DNA of 64,000 nt from the NCBI GenBank assembly GCA_900770285.1, contig CAAGJO010000004.1:1-64000 (forward strand). Reading direction: 5' to 3'. A program made the translations under genes and the position numbers. Below, one piece after another: positions 33,448-42,889 of the stretch (the first letter of the stretch is position 1; each line of letters begins with the position of its first letter). The notes beneath the pieces were generated by a model that was not told the DNA's origin, searched no databases, and saw only the letters and a list, made by a program, of their open reading frames with translations. This DNA is from Oscillospiraceae bacterium (lineage in GTDB: Bacteria > Bacillota > Clostridia > Oscillospirales > Ruminococcaceae).

Positions 33448-34881
33448 ATGGATAAGGAACAACAAAATAATTCGCAAAGCCCTGATAGATATCAAAAAGA
33501 ATATGAGGAGCGTTTGCGTGAATTTAATAAAATGATGAGTAAATATGTGGATTATGAGAATGAGGATAATAACATAGAGAATAATATAGAAGTTGATAAT
33601 GTTGAAGACGATAACATGTATTCTCCCAATCCCAATAGTGAGGGAAATCCTCAGGGAAGCCGCACACCTACTTATGCTGATAAAAACAGAAATAATTCTT
33701 CAGGCAGTATAAATCGCCAGTATAAGGCCAGAACATCTGCATCATCAAATAACAGTCAGCGGTCAGGTTCAAACCGAAATACCGGAATGTCTGACAGATC
33801 AGGCAATTCACAAGCTGCAGGCAGCGGCAACGGCAGCCGTTCAAATACAAAAAAGAAGGTTAATCAAACTAAACAGAAGAACAGTAATATGGCATATACT
33901 AATAAAAATTCAAATAACATCAGAGGTAAGAAAGTGAAAAAGAAAAAAAATCCGATTCTAAGATTTTTAAAGTGGTTGATAATTATTCTTCTTGTCTTAT
34001 TTGTTTTGATTGAGGCACTATTATATAACTATGCCGGAAAAATGAAAAGCGTTGATACCGGTAAAAGAACCGTAACTTCCGGTGAAGCAGCTGGAAACGG
34101 TGTTACTAATATTTTAGTTACCGGTTCGGATACTCGTTCTGAAGAAGAAAACGGCAGAACAGACTCAATGATTTTGCTTACAATTAAGAAAAAAACAAAA
34201 GAAATATATATGACCTCGTTAATGAGAGATATGTATGTTGAAATTCCGGGAAACGGCTGGGGTAAGCTTAATGCTGCAAATGCTTTTGGCGGTCCTGAAT
34301 TATTAATGGATACTATTGAAAATAATTTTGATATTCATGTGGACAAATATATATCTGTTGATTTCTTTAGCTTTATAGATATAGTAGACGCAGTCGGCGG
34401 TATAACTTTGGATATAACTGATGAGGAAGCAGCAGGTATGAAGGCTCCTATGGCAGAGCAGAACAATATCTTGGGCAAGGAAAAAGGCAGTGATTATCTG
34501 ACTAAAGGCGGAAAAAATCTTAAAGTCAATGGTAATCAGGCTTTGGCATATGCACGTTTGAGATATGTAGGAAACGCAGATTTTGAAAGAACTGAAAGAC
34601 AGCGTATAGTTATTTCTAAGATCATTGATGAAGCAAAAACTATTAATGTATTCAAGCTGAAAAAAATGGTAAATGCGGCTTTACCGAATATTACAACAAA
34701 TATGAATCAAAAAGAAATATTTGCCTTGGAAAATCAATTACCGTTTATGCTTGGATATAAATTAAAACAGGTCAGAATACCTGAAGATGATACTTATGAA
34801 TATGGTTACCATGATGGCCAGTCAACTCTTGATGTAGATTTTGACTCATGTCAGAAAACATTAAAGGAAATTATAAAATAG
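33448..34881 (+). CDS. LytR-CpsA-Psr (LCP) family cell-wall polymer ligase
   Basis: LCP enzymes move teichoic acid or capsule chains from lipid carriers to peptidoglycan outside the membrane. Of 477 residues, about 165 form an Asn/Ser/Gln-rich disordered cytoplasmic tail ending in a Lys-rich stretch. One membrane helix follows at about 169-193 (WLIIILLVLFVLIEALL), then the LCP domain with TGSDTR, the Arg/Asp pattern GRTDSMILLTI, TSLMRDMYVEIPG, and the LRYVGNADFERTERQR segment. The long N-terminal tail is larger than usual. AAAAGGTGG precedes ATG 33448. Co-transcription with galE supports a wall-polysaccharide role. Confidence 0.9.
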   Translation: MDKEQQNNSQSPDRYQKEYEERLREFNKMMSKYVDYENEDNNIENNIEVDNVEDDNMYSPNPNSEGNPQGSRTPTYADKNRNNSSGSINRQYKARTSASSNNSQRSGSNRNTGMSDRSGNSQAAGSGNGSRSNTKKKVNQTKQKNSNMAYTNKNSNNIRGKKVKKKKNPILRFLKWLIIILLVLFVLIEALLYNYAGKMKSVDTGKRTVTSGEAAGNGVTNILVTGSDTRSEEENGRTDSMILLTIKKKTKEIYMTSLMRDMYVEIPGNGWGKLNAANAFGGPELLMDTIENNFDIHVDKYISVDFFSFIDIVDAVGGITLDITDEEAAGMKAPMAEQNNILGKEKGSDYLTKGGKNLKVNGNQALAYARLRYVGNADFERTERQRIVISKIIDEAKTINVFKLKKMVNAALPNITTNMNQKEIFALENQLPFMLGYKLKQVRIPEDDTYEYGYHDGQSTLDVDFDSCQKTLKEIIK

Positions 34882-34894
34882 TGAGGAGCTTATT

Positions 34895-35908
34895 ATGAAA
34901 AATATTTTAGTAACAGGCGGAGCAGGATTTATTGGAAGTCATACTTGTGTTGAGCTTTTGAATGCAGGATATGGAGTTATTGTAGTTGATAATTTCTCAA
35001 ATTCCAAGCCTGAGGCATTAAAGCGTATTCAGCAGATCACAGGCAAGGATTTGAAATTTTATGAAAATGATATTTTAGATTTACCTGCTCTTGAAAAAAT
35101 ATTTTCTGAAAACAAGATTGATGCCGTAATTCATTTTGCCGGACTTAAAGCGGTTGGAGAATCTGTACACAAGCCATTGGAATATTATCATAATAATATT
35201 ACCGGTACATTGATGCTTTTATCAGCAATGAAAAAATTTGGATGCAAGAACATTGTGTTTTCTTCATCAGCTACTGTTTATGGTGTTCATAATAAAGCAC
35301 CGTTTGTTGAAACGATGCCGACCAATAGTTCAACTAACCCATATGGATACACAAAGGTTATGATTGAACAAATCCTGAAGGACGTATATGTGGCTGATAA
35401 TGAGTGGTCAATTGCATTGCTTAGATATTTTAATCCGATTGGGGCACACAAGAGCGGACTTCTCGGAGAAAATCCTAATGGTATTCCAAACAACTTGTTT
35501 CCATATATAGCTCAGGTCGCAACAGGCAAGCTTAAATGTTTGGGCGTTTTTGGAAATGACTATGATACTCCGGATGGAACAGGGGTAAGAGATTATATTC
35601 ATGTTGTTGACCTGGCAAGAGGTCATCTTAATGCATTGCAGTATGTGCTTGACAATAAGGGCGTTGAGGCTATTAACCTTGGGACTGGTAAAGGCTCAAG
35701 TGTTTTAGATGTACTTCATGCATTTGAAAGAGCCTGCGGAAAAACATTGCCATATGAAATAAAACCAAGACGTGAAGGCGACATTGATACTTGCTATGCT
35801 GATACTACAAAAGCAAAAGAACTTTTACATTGGGAAGCTGAATACGACATTGATGATATGGCAAGAGACGGTTGGAATTTTACAAAAAATAATCCCAACG
35901 GACTTTAA
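34895..35908 (+). CDS. galE: UDP-glucose 4-epimerase
   Basis: GalE interconverts UDP-glucose and UDP-galactose using tightly bound NAD+. The 337 residues have the Rossmann motif TGGAGFIGSHTCVELL, catalytic Ser/Thr in SSSATVYG, the YGYTK catalytic Tyr-Lys pair, and RYFNPIGAHKSG, typical of true GalE. GAGGAG lies before ATG 34895, 13 bases after the LCP gene. It can supply galactose for wall glycans or feed galactose into glycolysis. Confidence 0.95.
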   Translation: MKNILVTGGAGFIGSHTCVELLNAGYGVIVVDNFSNSKPEALKRIQQITGKDLKFYENDILDLPALEKIFSENKIDAVIHFAGLKAVGESVHKPLEYYHNNITGTLMLLSAMKKFGCKNIVFSSSATVYGVHNKAPFVETMPTNSSTNPYGYTKVMIEQILKDVYVADNEWSIALLRYFNPIGAHKSGLLGENPNGIPNNLFPYIAQVATGKLKCLGVFGNDYDTPDGTGVRDYIHVVDLARGHLNALQYVLDNKGVEAINLGTGKGSSVLDVLHAFERACGKTLPYEIKPRREGDIDTCYADTTKAKELLHWEAEYDIDDMARDGWNFTKNNPNGL

Positions 35909-35918
35909 TATAAAAATA

Positions 35919-35950
35919 AGGGGCTGTGCAAAGGATAGTGCACAGCCCCT
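35919..35950. terminator. Perfect 12-bp hairpin between galE and spoVS
   Basis: AGGGGCTGTGCA (35919-35930) and TGCACAGCCCCT (35939-35950) pair without mismatch. The T-rich tail (TTATTTTTAT) is on the minus side, so it is chiefly the spoVS terminator, but it will also impede galE read-through. Confidence 0.88.
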
Positions 35951-35968
35951 AATTGATGCCAATATGTT

Positions 35969-36229
35969 TTATCTCTGTTCGCAAATTAGTCGGATTGCTG
36001 TTCGTTCTTCATCGTCAATTACTACATTTGCAAAAGCAGGAATACAAATTAAATCTATTCCTATGGGTGCTAAGTAACCACGGGCAATAGCTATAGCCTT
36101 TATAGCCTGATTTGTTGCGCCGGCGCCAACTGCTTGCACTTCAACAGCGCCGCTGTCTCTTATAACTCCGGAAATTGCTCCTGCTACAGAATTTGGTACG
36201 GATCGTGATGAAACTTTTAGAATTTCCAT
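35969..36229 (-). CDS. spoVS: Stage V sporulation protein S (AlbA-superfamily)
   Basis: An 86-residue protein of the SpoVS family (EILKVSSRSVPNSVAGAI at the start, then AVGAGATNQAIKAIAIARG, and PAFANVVIDDEERTAIRL). In B. subtilis it is needed for late spore assembly and influences septation; the fold is Alba-like, suggesting nucleic acid binding. I use ATG 36229 with GGAGG 7 bases upstream, not the longer frame to 36289. It has its own promoter and terminator. spoVS is also found in non-spore-formers, so it does not prove sporulation. Confidence 0.95.
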   Translation of the reverse strand: MEILKVSSRSVPNSVAGAISGVIRDSGAVEVQAVGAGATNQAIKAIAIARGYLAPIGIDLICIPAFANVVIDDEERTAIRLICEQR

Positions 36230-36280
36230 TATTAAACCTCCATTATTAAGATTGTGGTAATTTCCTTTGTCCACAATAAT

Positions 36281-36308
36281 ATTATACACTATTACACAAA
36301 AAAATCAA
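36281..36308 (-). promoter_or_regulatory. Promoter of spoVS
   Basis: On the minus strand TTGATT (36308-36303) and TATAAT (36286-36281) have a 16-base spacer. Confidence 0.75.
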
Positions 36309-36330
36309 GTTATTTGAGAAAATTTGTTAA

Positions 36331-37098
36331 TTATCTATAGATAATTCGTTCTATTTTTGTAGCTTTGCCCAACTTTTCGTCAAATGATATAACGATACCA
36401 TTGATAAAACATGGATTTTGGCTTTCTTTGAATGTAACAGGTGCATGAAATCTGAGTTTATCAATAGCACAGGTTGATTCAACGCCTAAAACAGAAAGTT
36501 CAGGTCCTGTCATTCCTACGTCTGTTATATATGCAGTATGGTCTGAAAGAATTGTTTCATCTGCCGTCTGGACGTGTGTATGAGTACCAAAAATTCCTGT
36601 GACTCTGCCTGCCAGATATTGTCCCATAGCTTTCTTTTCTGATGTGGCTTCTGCATGAAAATCAACAAATATATTTGGTGTTGATATCTTGTCAAGTATT
36701 GAATCTATCGTGGTGAACGGGTTATCCAGTGAGTCAAGATAAACCGTGCCCATAAGGTTTACAACAGCAATTTGTGTATAGCCCATATCAATACAGGTAT
36801 ATCCGTGACCTGCAACTCCGTTAGGAAAATTTGCAGGTCGAAGCAGATTTGGTTCCAGATCATATATTTCTGTAAATTCACGTTTTTGAAAACAATGATT
36901 TCCTGTTGTGATAACATCGGCACCCATATTTTTCAGTTCTTGAAATGATTTTTGATTAATGCCATTGCCGGGGGCAGAATTTTCACCATTTATTATAAGA
37001 ATATCAATGCTGTATTTTTGTTTCAGCATGTAAATATTTTGGCTTAAAAATTCAGTTCCTGCTTTCCCGACAACATCGCCAATAAATAATAAATTCAT
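36331..37098 (-). CDS. ymdB: YmdB family cyclic-nucleotide phosphodiesterase
   Basis: A 255-residue dinuclear metallophosphoesterase. Metal ligands are in FIGDVVGKAG, INGENSAPGNGI, ITTGNHCFQK, VDFHAEATSEKKAMG and FGTHTHVQTADE. B. subtilis YmdB hydrolyses 2',3'- and 3',5'-cyclic nucleotides and affects biofilm and motility decisions. In many Firmicutes the order is rny-ymdB-spoVS; rny is not adjacent here, and spoVS follows ymdB after a 100-base gap with its own promoter. Confidence 0.93.
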   Translation of the reverse strand: MNLLFIGDVVGKAGTEFLSQNIYMLKQKYSIDILIINGENSAPGNGINQKSFQELKNMGADVITTGNHCFQKREFTEIYDLEPNLLRPANFPNGVAGHGYTCIDMGYTQIAVVNLMGTVYLDSLDNPFTTIDSILDKISTPNIFVDFHAEATSEKKAMGQYLAGRVTGIFGTHTHVQTADETILSDHTAYITDVGMTGPELSVLGVESTCAIDKLRFHAPVTFKESQNPCFINGIVISFDEKLGKATKIERIIYR

Positions 37099-37125
37099 AA
37101 TAACTCCTTTAAATGTAATAATCTT

Positions 37126-37154
37126 ATTATATACTAAAGTGTCTTAAAAATCAA
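37126..37154 (-). promoter_or_regulatory. Promoter of ymdB
   Basis: On the minus strand TTGATT (37154-37149), a 17-base spacer and TATAAT (37131-37126), just downstream of the ftsH terminator. Confidence 0.85.
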
Positions 37155-37163
37155 TAATGAAGT

Positions 37164-37200
37164 ATAAAAAACAGTGCATCCAATTATGGATTGCACTGTT
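37164..37200 (-). terminator. Terminator after ftsH
   Basis: Arms 37170-37182 and 37187-37200 pair (AACAGTGCA stem plus TCCA with one bulge). On the minus strand a run of six T residues follows. It ends the long run that begins upstream of rnj. Confidence 0.88.
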
Positions 37201-37210
37201 AATCAATGTG

Positions 37211-39157
37211 TTATTCTTCAGAAGCATTATCAGATGATTCTGATGTTTGGCTGTCAGTATCAGATTCTATTTCATCGTGAGGAGTAAACTCTTCTTCAGT
37301 AAGTTCACCTGTCATGAGCTTTTCAAAAGTGTCTCCGTCAACTTTTTCGTAAATCATAAGATATTTTGCAACGGTGTGGAGTTTATCCATATGTGTTGTA
37401 AGAATATCTTCAGCTTTTACAAAAGCATCTTCAATAATATTTCTGATTTCTGAATCTATTTCTGCTGCAACGCTTTCAGAATAGTCCGGAGTAGAACTGT
37501 AATCTCTGCCCAAAAATACTTCATGTTCTCCTCTGCCGTAAACTACAGGACCAAGATTATCACTGAAACCATAGCGAGTAACCATATTTCTTGCTGTGGA
37601 AGTAGCTCTTTCAAGGTCGTTTGATGCACCTGTTGATATATCGTCCAGTATAAGCTTTTCTGCAACACGTCCACCTAAAAGTACGATGATGTTTTCAGCC
37701 ATTTCCTTTTTGCTTACATAAGATTTATCTTTTTCAGGAAGGCTCATTGTATATCCGCCGGCCTGGCCGCGTGGAATAATAGATATCTGATGAACTTTGT
37801 CCTGTGTCGGACAATAATATGTGCAGATTGCGTGACCGCCTTCATGATAAGATGTAAGACGCTTTTCGGCTTCGGTAACAACTCTTGATTTCTTTTCAGG
37901 ACCGGCAATAACCTTAATAGATGCCTCTTCCAAATCCTGATTGGTAATTGCCTTTCTGTTAGCTCTTACAGCCAAAAGTGAGGCCTCATTGACAAGGTTT
38001 TCAAGTTCAGCACCGGTAAATCCTACAGTAGATCGAGCTATTGTTTTAAGGTTAACATCAGGAGCAAGAGGTTTATTTCTTGTATGGACCTTAAGAATTG
38101 CTTCACGACCCTTTACATCAGGAGCGTTAACGTAAATTTGTCTGTCGAAACGTCCCGGACGGAGAAGAGCAGGGTCAAGAATATCACGTCTGTTTGTTGC
38201 TGCAATAACTATAACAGAATCATTTTCTGTAAAGCCGTCCATTTCAACAAGCATCTGGTTAAGAGTTTGTTCACGTTCATCGTGACCGCCTCCAAGGCCG
38301 GCACCTCTCTGACGACCTACGGCATCGATTTCGTCAATAAAGATAATTGAAGGTGCATTTTTCTTTGCCTGTTCAAACAAATCTCTGACACGGGAAGCAC
38401 CGACACCAACAAACATTTCTACAAAGTCAGAACCTGAAATTGAATAGAATGGAACATTAGCCTCGCCTGCCACAGCTCTGGCAAGGAGAGTTTTACCTGT
38501 ACCAGGAGGGCCCAAAAGTAAAACTCCTTTAGGAATTCGTGCACCGAGTTCTGTATATTTCTTAGGATTTTTAAGAAACTCAACAACTTCTTTAAGTTCT
38601 TCTTTTTCTTCATCAGCACCTGCTACATCGTCAAACGTAGCTTTCTTGCTGTTTGGCGCTTGTTTGACATTAGTTTTGCCGAAGGATGCCATTTTGCCGC
38701 CGTTGGCATTTTTCATCATCATAACCAGGAACAGGACCATAACACCAATCATAAGAAGAGTTGGAATTAAATTCAGCCAAAAAGAATTATCTGAAATCGG
38801 TATAAGATTATACTTTAATGGATTGTCAGGATTAGCCTTGTCGTATTTCAGACGATAATTTTCAGCATCTTCACCGCCTAAAACTTCTTGTGCAAAGATA
38901 GATACATTAGGAACTTTATAGCTCTTGACTTCATTTTCACCTTTGAGCTTATATGTCATTTTACCGGAACCGAGATCCAGTTCAAACTCTGAAACTTCAA
39001 GGTTATCAAAATGTCTGATTATTTCTGAATAAGGAACTTCATCTTTAGCTGTACTCATAGATGAAAGCATATAAACCAGCCCAAAAATAATAACAGCAGA
39101 TATGAGCAAATAAATCAGAAGTGATTTTCCTGTGCTTTTGGTATTCTTATTATTCAA
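37211..39157 (-). CDS. ftsH: Membrane-bound ATP-dependent zinc protease FtsH
   Basis: FtsH degrades membrane and some soluble proteins. The 648 residues comprise two membrane helices (LLIYLLISAVIIFGLVYML and WLNLIPTLLMIGVMVLFLVM) flanking an outside domain, the AAA+ domain with GPPGTGKTLLARA, IIFIDEIDAVG and the second region of homology, then the M41 protease with SYHEGGHAIC. The zinc site is HEGGH where most FtsH have HEAGH; HEXXH is intact. The third ligand Asp lies in STGASNDLERAT. It follows hpt by 31 bases, as in other Firmicutes (tilS-hpt-ftsH). Confidence 0.96.
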   Translation of the reverse strand: MNNKNTKSTGKSLLIYLLISAVIIFGLVYMLSSMSTAKDEVPYSEIIRHFDNLEVSEFELDLGSGKMTYKLKGENEVKSYKVPNVSIFAQEVLGGEDAENYRLKYDKANPDNPLKYNLIPISDNSFWLNLIPTLLMIGVMVLFLVMMMKNANGGKMASFGKTNVKQAPNSKKATFDDVAGADEEKEELKEVVEFLKNPKKYTELGARIPKGVLLLGPPGTGKTLLARAVAGEANVPFYSISGSDFVEMFVGVGASRVRDLFEQAKKNAPSIIFIDEIDAVGRQRGAGLGGGHDEREQTLNQMLVEMDGFTENDSVIVIAATNRRDILDPALLRPGRFDRQIYVNAPDVKGREAILKVHTRNKPLAPDVNLKTIARSTVGFTGAELENLVNEASLLAVRANRKAITNQDLEEASIKVIAGPEKKSRVVTEAEKRLTSYHEGGHAICTYYCPTQDKVHQISIIPRGQAGGYTMSLPEKDKSYVSKKEMAENIIVLLGGRVAEKLILDDISTGASNDLERATSTARNMVTRYGFSDNLGPVVYGRGEHEVFLGRDYSSTPDYSESVAAEIDSEIRNIIEDAFVKAEDILTTHMDKLHTVAKYLMIYEKVDGDTFEKLMTGELTEEEFTPHDEIESDTDSQTSESSDNASEE

Positions 39158-39188
39158 TATATCACAGTCCTTTCCTTAATTTACATTA

Positions 39189-39710
39189 TTAATTTTCAGG
39201 TGTTAAAACACCAACATAAGGCAGTTCTCTATATTTTTCATTGTAGTCAAGACCATAACCAACTACAAACTTGTCATCAATTCTGAAACAGCAATAATCA
39301 GGATGTATATCAACAACACGTCTTGACGGTTTATCCATAAATGTAACCATTTTAACGCTGGAGCATCCCATGCTGATAAATTTATTTTTCAATGCAAAAA
39401 GAGTCTGTCCTGAGTCGATAATATCTTCAATGATCAGAATATCTTTTCCTTTAACTTCAAAGCTGCTGTCACAATCAATTTTAACATCTCCTGTGCTTTC
39501 AGTTCCAAGATAGCTTTTTGCTCTTATGAAATTAAGTTCAACATCAGCTGACAAAGTCCTGAAAAGATCTGCTGTAAAAATAAAAGCTCCTTTTAAAACA
39601 GACACTGCAGTTATAGTTTTTCCTTTGTAGTCTTCGGAAATAATATCTGCAATTTCTTTGACCTTTGCTTTGATTTCTTCTTCGCTGATCATTTCTGTTA
39701 TTTGATCCAT
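39189..39710 (-). CDS. hpt: Hypoxanthine phosphoribosyltransferase
   Basis: Hpt salvages hypoxanthine and guanine to IMP and GMP. The product is 173 residues from ATG 39710, which has AAAGGAAA upstream; a longer frame to 39767 would overlap tilS and has no ribosome site. The PRPP loop is LIIEDIIDSGQTL; purine-binding KSYLGTESTGDVK and the late DDKFVVGYGLDYNEKYR are typical. In B. subtilis the neighbours TilS and HprT form a regulator of ftsH transcription; the same gene order is conserved here, so that regulation is possible. Confidence 0.95.
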   Translation of the reverse strand: MDQITEMISEEEIKAKVKEIADIISEDYKGKTITAVSVLKGAFIFTADLFRTLSADVELNFIRAKSYLGTESTGDVKIDCDSSFEVKGKDILIIEDIIDSGQTLFALKNKFISMGCSSVKMVTFMDKPSRRVVDIHPDYCCFRIDDKFVVGYGLDYNEKYRELPYVGVLTPEN

Positions 39711-39750
39711 AAAATCATTTCCTTTAAAATAACATATTATTGTGACAGAA

Positions 39751-41070
39751 TTATGATATTTTAACAATAAGTAAATGTTTTGTATACTTATCTATCTTAA
39801 CATTATCCGAACAGCCAAAACTATCAATATAAATTATACCGCTGTCATCTTGAAGTATAGCTGTTTTTTCTCGCTGTTCCACAGGAATTTTAGCATTAAA
39901 CAGTTTTTTTACTGATGATGTGAAATCCCTTCCGCAGAGCTGAATTCTGTCACCAGAATTTCGGTTTCTTAAAAAAACGTTCCCTTTTATTTTATCATAA
40001 TCAAAGCATGTATTTGCGAATTTTTTATGAACATTTGCAAATATCCCATTAAAATCTATAATTTCAAAAGAAACCGACTTATCAAAAAAATTATAAGTTT
40101 TGCTGAAATCGGTTATAGGCACACAAAAGTTAGTAACCGATTTATATTGTTCTATATTTTTTATATTTAATATTCCATTTTGGCATATTGCAAAATAATT
40201 TCCTGCTAGGTTGATCTTGCCGCCATTTTTCAGAATTGCTGATAAAGAGTTGATTTTATCATGACTGTAGGACAAATTGTGTTTGTTTATTACCATTGCT
40301 AAGGCACGGTTGCGAACAGCTGAATGAGCATTATCCAATTCTGAAGCACTGTAACCATTGTCAATCTCAGCAGCTTTTAATAAGTTTTCAGCTTGATAAT
40401 TCAAATATTCTTCATCTGTTTTTAGATTATCAAGCGTGTTTTTATATGTTTCATTAAGATTAGGATTAATTTCTTTCAGTACCGGTATAACAATGTTTCT
40501 GATTTTATTGCGTGAATAATTGTTTTGCAAATTAGTGGAGTCTGTTACATATTTTTGACCTTTATCTTTTAAAAAGAGCTCTATCTCTTGTCTTGAACAT
40601 TCAATAATAGGTCTTACAATATTATCCCTTACAGGTGGTATTGAGCAGATGCCTTTAAGGCCAGAACCTCTTGCCAGATTAAAAATAGTGGTTTCAAGAC
40701 AGTCGTTGAGATTGTGTGCTGTTGCAATTTTATCAAACTCTAAACTGTTGAAAGTTTTATAGCGTAGAATTCTTCCGCTTTCTTCAAGAGAAATCTTATT
40801 CTGTACGGCATATTCTTTCACTTCAAGGCGTTTAATAATAATAGGTACATCAGTTGCCTTGCACAAATCAATGCAAAACTGTTCGTCATGAATACTTTCT
40901 TGTCCTCGAAGCTGATGATTAATATGACAAGCGGTAACATCATAACCAAGTTCGTGTAAACACAAAAGGAGTGATACGCTGTCGGCTCCTCCTGATAGTC
41001 CAACCAACACACGCTCACTCTTTTTGAGCATATTGTATTTTTTGATAGTTTCATTAACTTTATTAAGCAT
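39751..41070 (-). CDS. tilS: tRNA(Ile)-lysidine synthetase
   Basis: TilS modifies C34 of the CAU-anticodon isoleucine tRNA to lysidine so that it reads AUA. The 439 residues have the PP-loop VGLSGGADSVSLL, the ATTAHNLND-type motif (here KIATAHNLNDCLET), SGLKGICSIPP, and a C-terminal tRNA-binding domain (NRNSGDRIQLCGRDFT). The N-terminal half is typical; the C-terminal part is variable as usual. It is 3 bases after dnaB. Confidence 0.94.
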   Translation of the reverse strand: MLNKVNETIKKYNMLKKSERVLVGLSGGADSVSLLLCLHELGYDVTACHINHQLRGQESIHDEQFCIDLCKATDVPIIIKRLEVKEYAVQNKISLEESGRILRYKTFNSLEFDKIATAHNLNDCLETTIFNLARGSGLKGICSIPPVRDNIVRPIIECSRQEIELFLKDKGQKYVTDSTNLQNNYSRNKIRNIVIPVLKEINPNLNETYKNTLDNLKTDEEYLNYQAENLLKAAEIDNGYSASELDNAHSAVRNRALAMVINKHNLSYSHDKINSLSAILKNGGKINLAGNYFAICQNGILNIKNIEQYKSVTNFCVPITDFSKTYNFFDKSVSFEIIDFNGIFANVHKKFANTCFDYDKIKGNVFLRNRNSGDRIQLCGRDFTSSVKKLFNAKIPVEQREKTAILQDDSGIIYIDSFGCSDNVKIDKYTKHLLIVKIS

Positions 41071-41073
41071 AAG

Positions 41074-42426
41074 TTACTCTCTTCGCATATCCAGCCCTCT
41101 GAAAAGGGTATATTCACCAATCCATGCAAGGTTAACAGTATCAGTGCTGCCATGACGGTTTTTGGCTATAATACATTCAGCTGTGGACTGGTCCGCAGTT
41201 TCTTTATTATAATAAGCTTCACGATGCAAAAATATAATAATATCAGCGTCTTGTTCTATAGAACCTGACTCACGAAGGTCAGAAATCATTGGACGTTTAT
41301 CATCACGTTTTTCAGAACTACGTGAAAGCTGGGATAATGCTATAATAGGAACATTTAGTTCCTTTGCCATAAGTTTCAGCTGTCTTGTGATTTCAGAAAC
41401 TTCTGTAACACGGCTTGTGTGCTTATTTGGGGAAGACATAAGCTGCAAATAGTCTACTACTACAAGTCCAAGATTTTTCATTCGTCTTAGCTTTGCTTTC
41501 ATTTGCGGAACATTTATTCCTGCACCGTCGTCTAAGTATATAGGTAATTTTTGCAGCTGTTCAGCGCCTGCAGCGAGCTTTGCCCAGTCATCAGGTTCAA
41601 GCTTTCCTGAACGCAATGCTGTATTGTTAACTAAAGATTCTGCTGAAAGCATACGGCTTACTAACTGTTCTTTACCCATTTCCAAGGAGAAAATAACAAC
41701 ATCTTTCATTGTACTTTTGCAGCTGTTTACAGCAATATTAACAGCAAATGCAGTTTTACCCATACCAGGACGGGCGGCAATGATAATTAAGTCGGATTTG
41801 TTAAGTCCGGATATAATTCTATCTACCTGTGAAAAACCTGTTGTTGCTCCGAGATATTCGCTGGCGTTTGGACCGCTCACGTTTTGCAGCTGTGTATAAA
41901 CATCGATAATTGCCGAATCAATTCTTGTTAGTCCTCTGATTTCACTTTGTCTGATATCATATATTTTTTGCTCAGCACTGTCAATCATTGTATCTGCATC
42001 AACAGAACCTTCATTTGCGGTTTCAATAATATCATTGGCAATGTTTATCAGAGAACGGATCTGTGCTTTTTCTTTTATGATTTTGCAATAGCTTTCGATG
42101 TTGGCAGTGGATGGAACACCTTCCATTATTCCGGTAAGATAAGCTTTTGCCATGGCAGAAGTTTCAAAGATACCAGTATCGACAGCTTCGTTGATTACTG
42201 TAATAATGTCTTCAGTTTTACCAAGAGAGAACATTCTCATAATTATGCTGAAAAGCTGCTGATGCTGTGGACGGTAAAAGCTTTCCGGTCTTAATATTTC
42301 AATAACAGAAGGCAATTTAGACGGGTCTATAAGTATACCGCCCAATACAGCCTGCTCGGCTTCCAGTGAATAGGGCGGCTCACGTCCCAACAAATCATTT
42401 ATGTTCAGTCCGTTATTGTCAGCCAT
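41074..42426 (-). CDS. dnaB: Replicative DNA helicase DnaB
   Basis: DnaB (DnaC in Bacillus naming) is the hexameric fork helicase. The 450 residues have the N-terminal primase-interacting domain (EAEQAVLGGILIDPSKLP), a linker, and the RecA-like motor with ARPGMGKTAFAVNIA, VVVDYLQLMSS and SDLRESGSIEQDADII. It follows rplI by one base, the classical rplI-dnaB pair. This pair often sits not far from the chromosome origin, but no dnaA is visible here. Confidence 0.96.
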   Translation of the reverse strand: MADNNGLNINDLLGREPPYSLEAEQAVLGGILIDPSKLPSVIEILRPESFYRPQHQQLFSIIMRMFSLGKTEDIITVINEAVDTGIFETSAMAKAYLTGIMEGVPSTANIESYCKIIKEKAQIRSLINIANDIIETANEGSVDADTMIDSAEQKIYDIRQSEIRGLTRIDSAIIDVYTQLQNVSGPNASEYLGATTGFSQVDRIISGLNKSDLIIIAARPGMGKTAFAVNIAVNSCKSTMKDVVIFSLEMGKEQLVSRMLSAESLVNNTALRSGKLEPDDWAKLAAGAEQLQKLPIYLDDGAGINVPQMKAKLRRMKNLGLVVVDYLQLMSSPNKHTSRVTEVSEITRQLKLMAKELNVPIIALSQLSRSSEKRDDKRPMISDLRESGSIEQDADIIIFLHREAYYNKETADQSTAECIIAKNRHGSTDTVNLAWIGEYTLFRGLDMRRE

Positions 42427-42427
42427 T

Positions 42428-42874
42428 TTAAGCCTCGACTACATTAATTTTTATAGAGCAGGAAACACCCTGTGACATTTTAATAACGGCATTATAATCG
42501 CCAAATGCTTTGATTTCACCGTTCAAAGCAATTTTCTTCTTATCTACGTTTAAAGAATACTGTTCTTTGATAGCGTTTGCAACATCTGATGACTTAACAG
42601 AGCCAAAAAGCTTTCCATTTTGTCCTGCTTTAAGCTTTATCACTACAGTTTTACCTTCAAGTGCAGAAGCAATTTCTTCATTTCCTGCTTTTTCAACATC
42701 AAGCTTATGCTGAGCTGATGATTTTTTGCCGTTAAGCTCGTTTAAATTTGCTGCAGTAGCTTCAACAGCCAGACCTTTGCCAATTAAAAAGTTTCTGGCA
42801 TATCCATCTGCAACTTTAACAATGTCTCCTTCTTTTCCTGAGCCTTTAACATCTTTTAATAAAATAACCTTCAT
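42428..42874 (-). CDS. rplI: 50S ribosomal protein L9
   Basis: L9 binds 23S rRNA at the base of the L1 stalk. The 148 residues show the N-terminal globular domain (MKVILLKDVKGSGKEGDIVKV and GYARNFLIGKGLAV), a long connecting helix and the C-terminal domain (QNGKLFGSVKSSDVANAI). I take ATG 42874 as start; a GTG at 42883 would sit only 2 bases from the AAAGGA site. It belongs to the gdpP-rplI-dnaB series common in Firmicutes. Confidence 0.96.
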   Translation of the reverse strand: MKVILLKDVKGSGKEGDIVKVADGYARNFLIGKGLAVEATAANLNELNGKKSSAQHKLDVEKAGNEEIASALEGKTVVIKLKAGQNGKLFGSVKSSDVANAIKEQYSLNVDKKKIALNGEIKAFGDYNAVIKMSQGVSCSIKINVVEA

Positions 42875-42889
42875 AAAAATCACTTTCCT

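Noticed and set aside
41074..42874. Replication origin near rplI-dnaB
   Set aside because: No dnaA, dnaN or DnaA-box cluster is seen in the window; gene order alone is not evidence.
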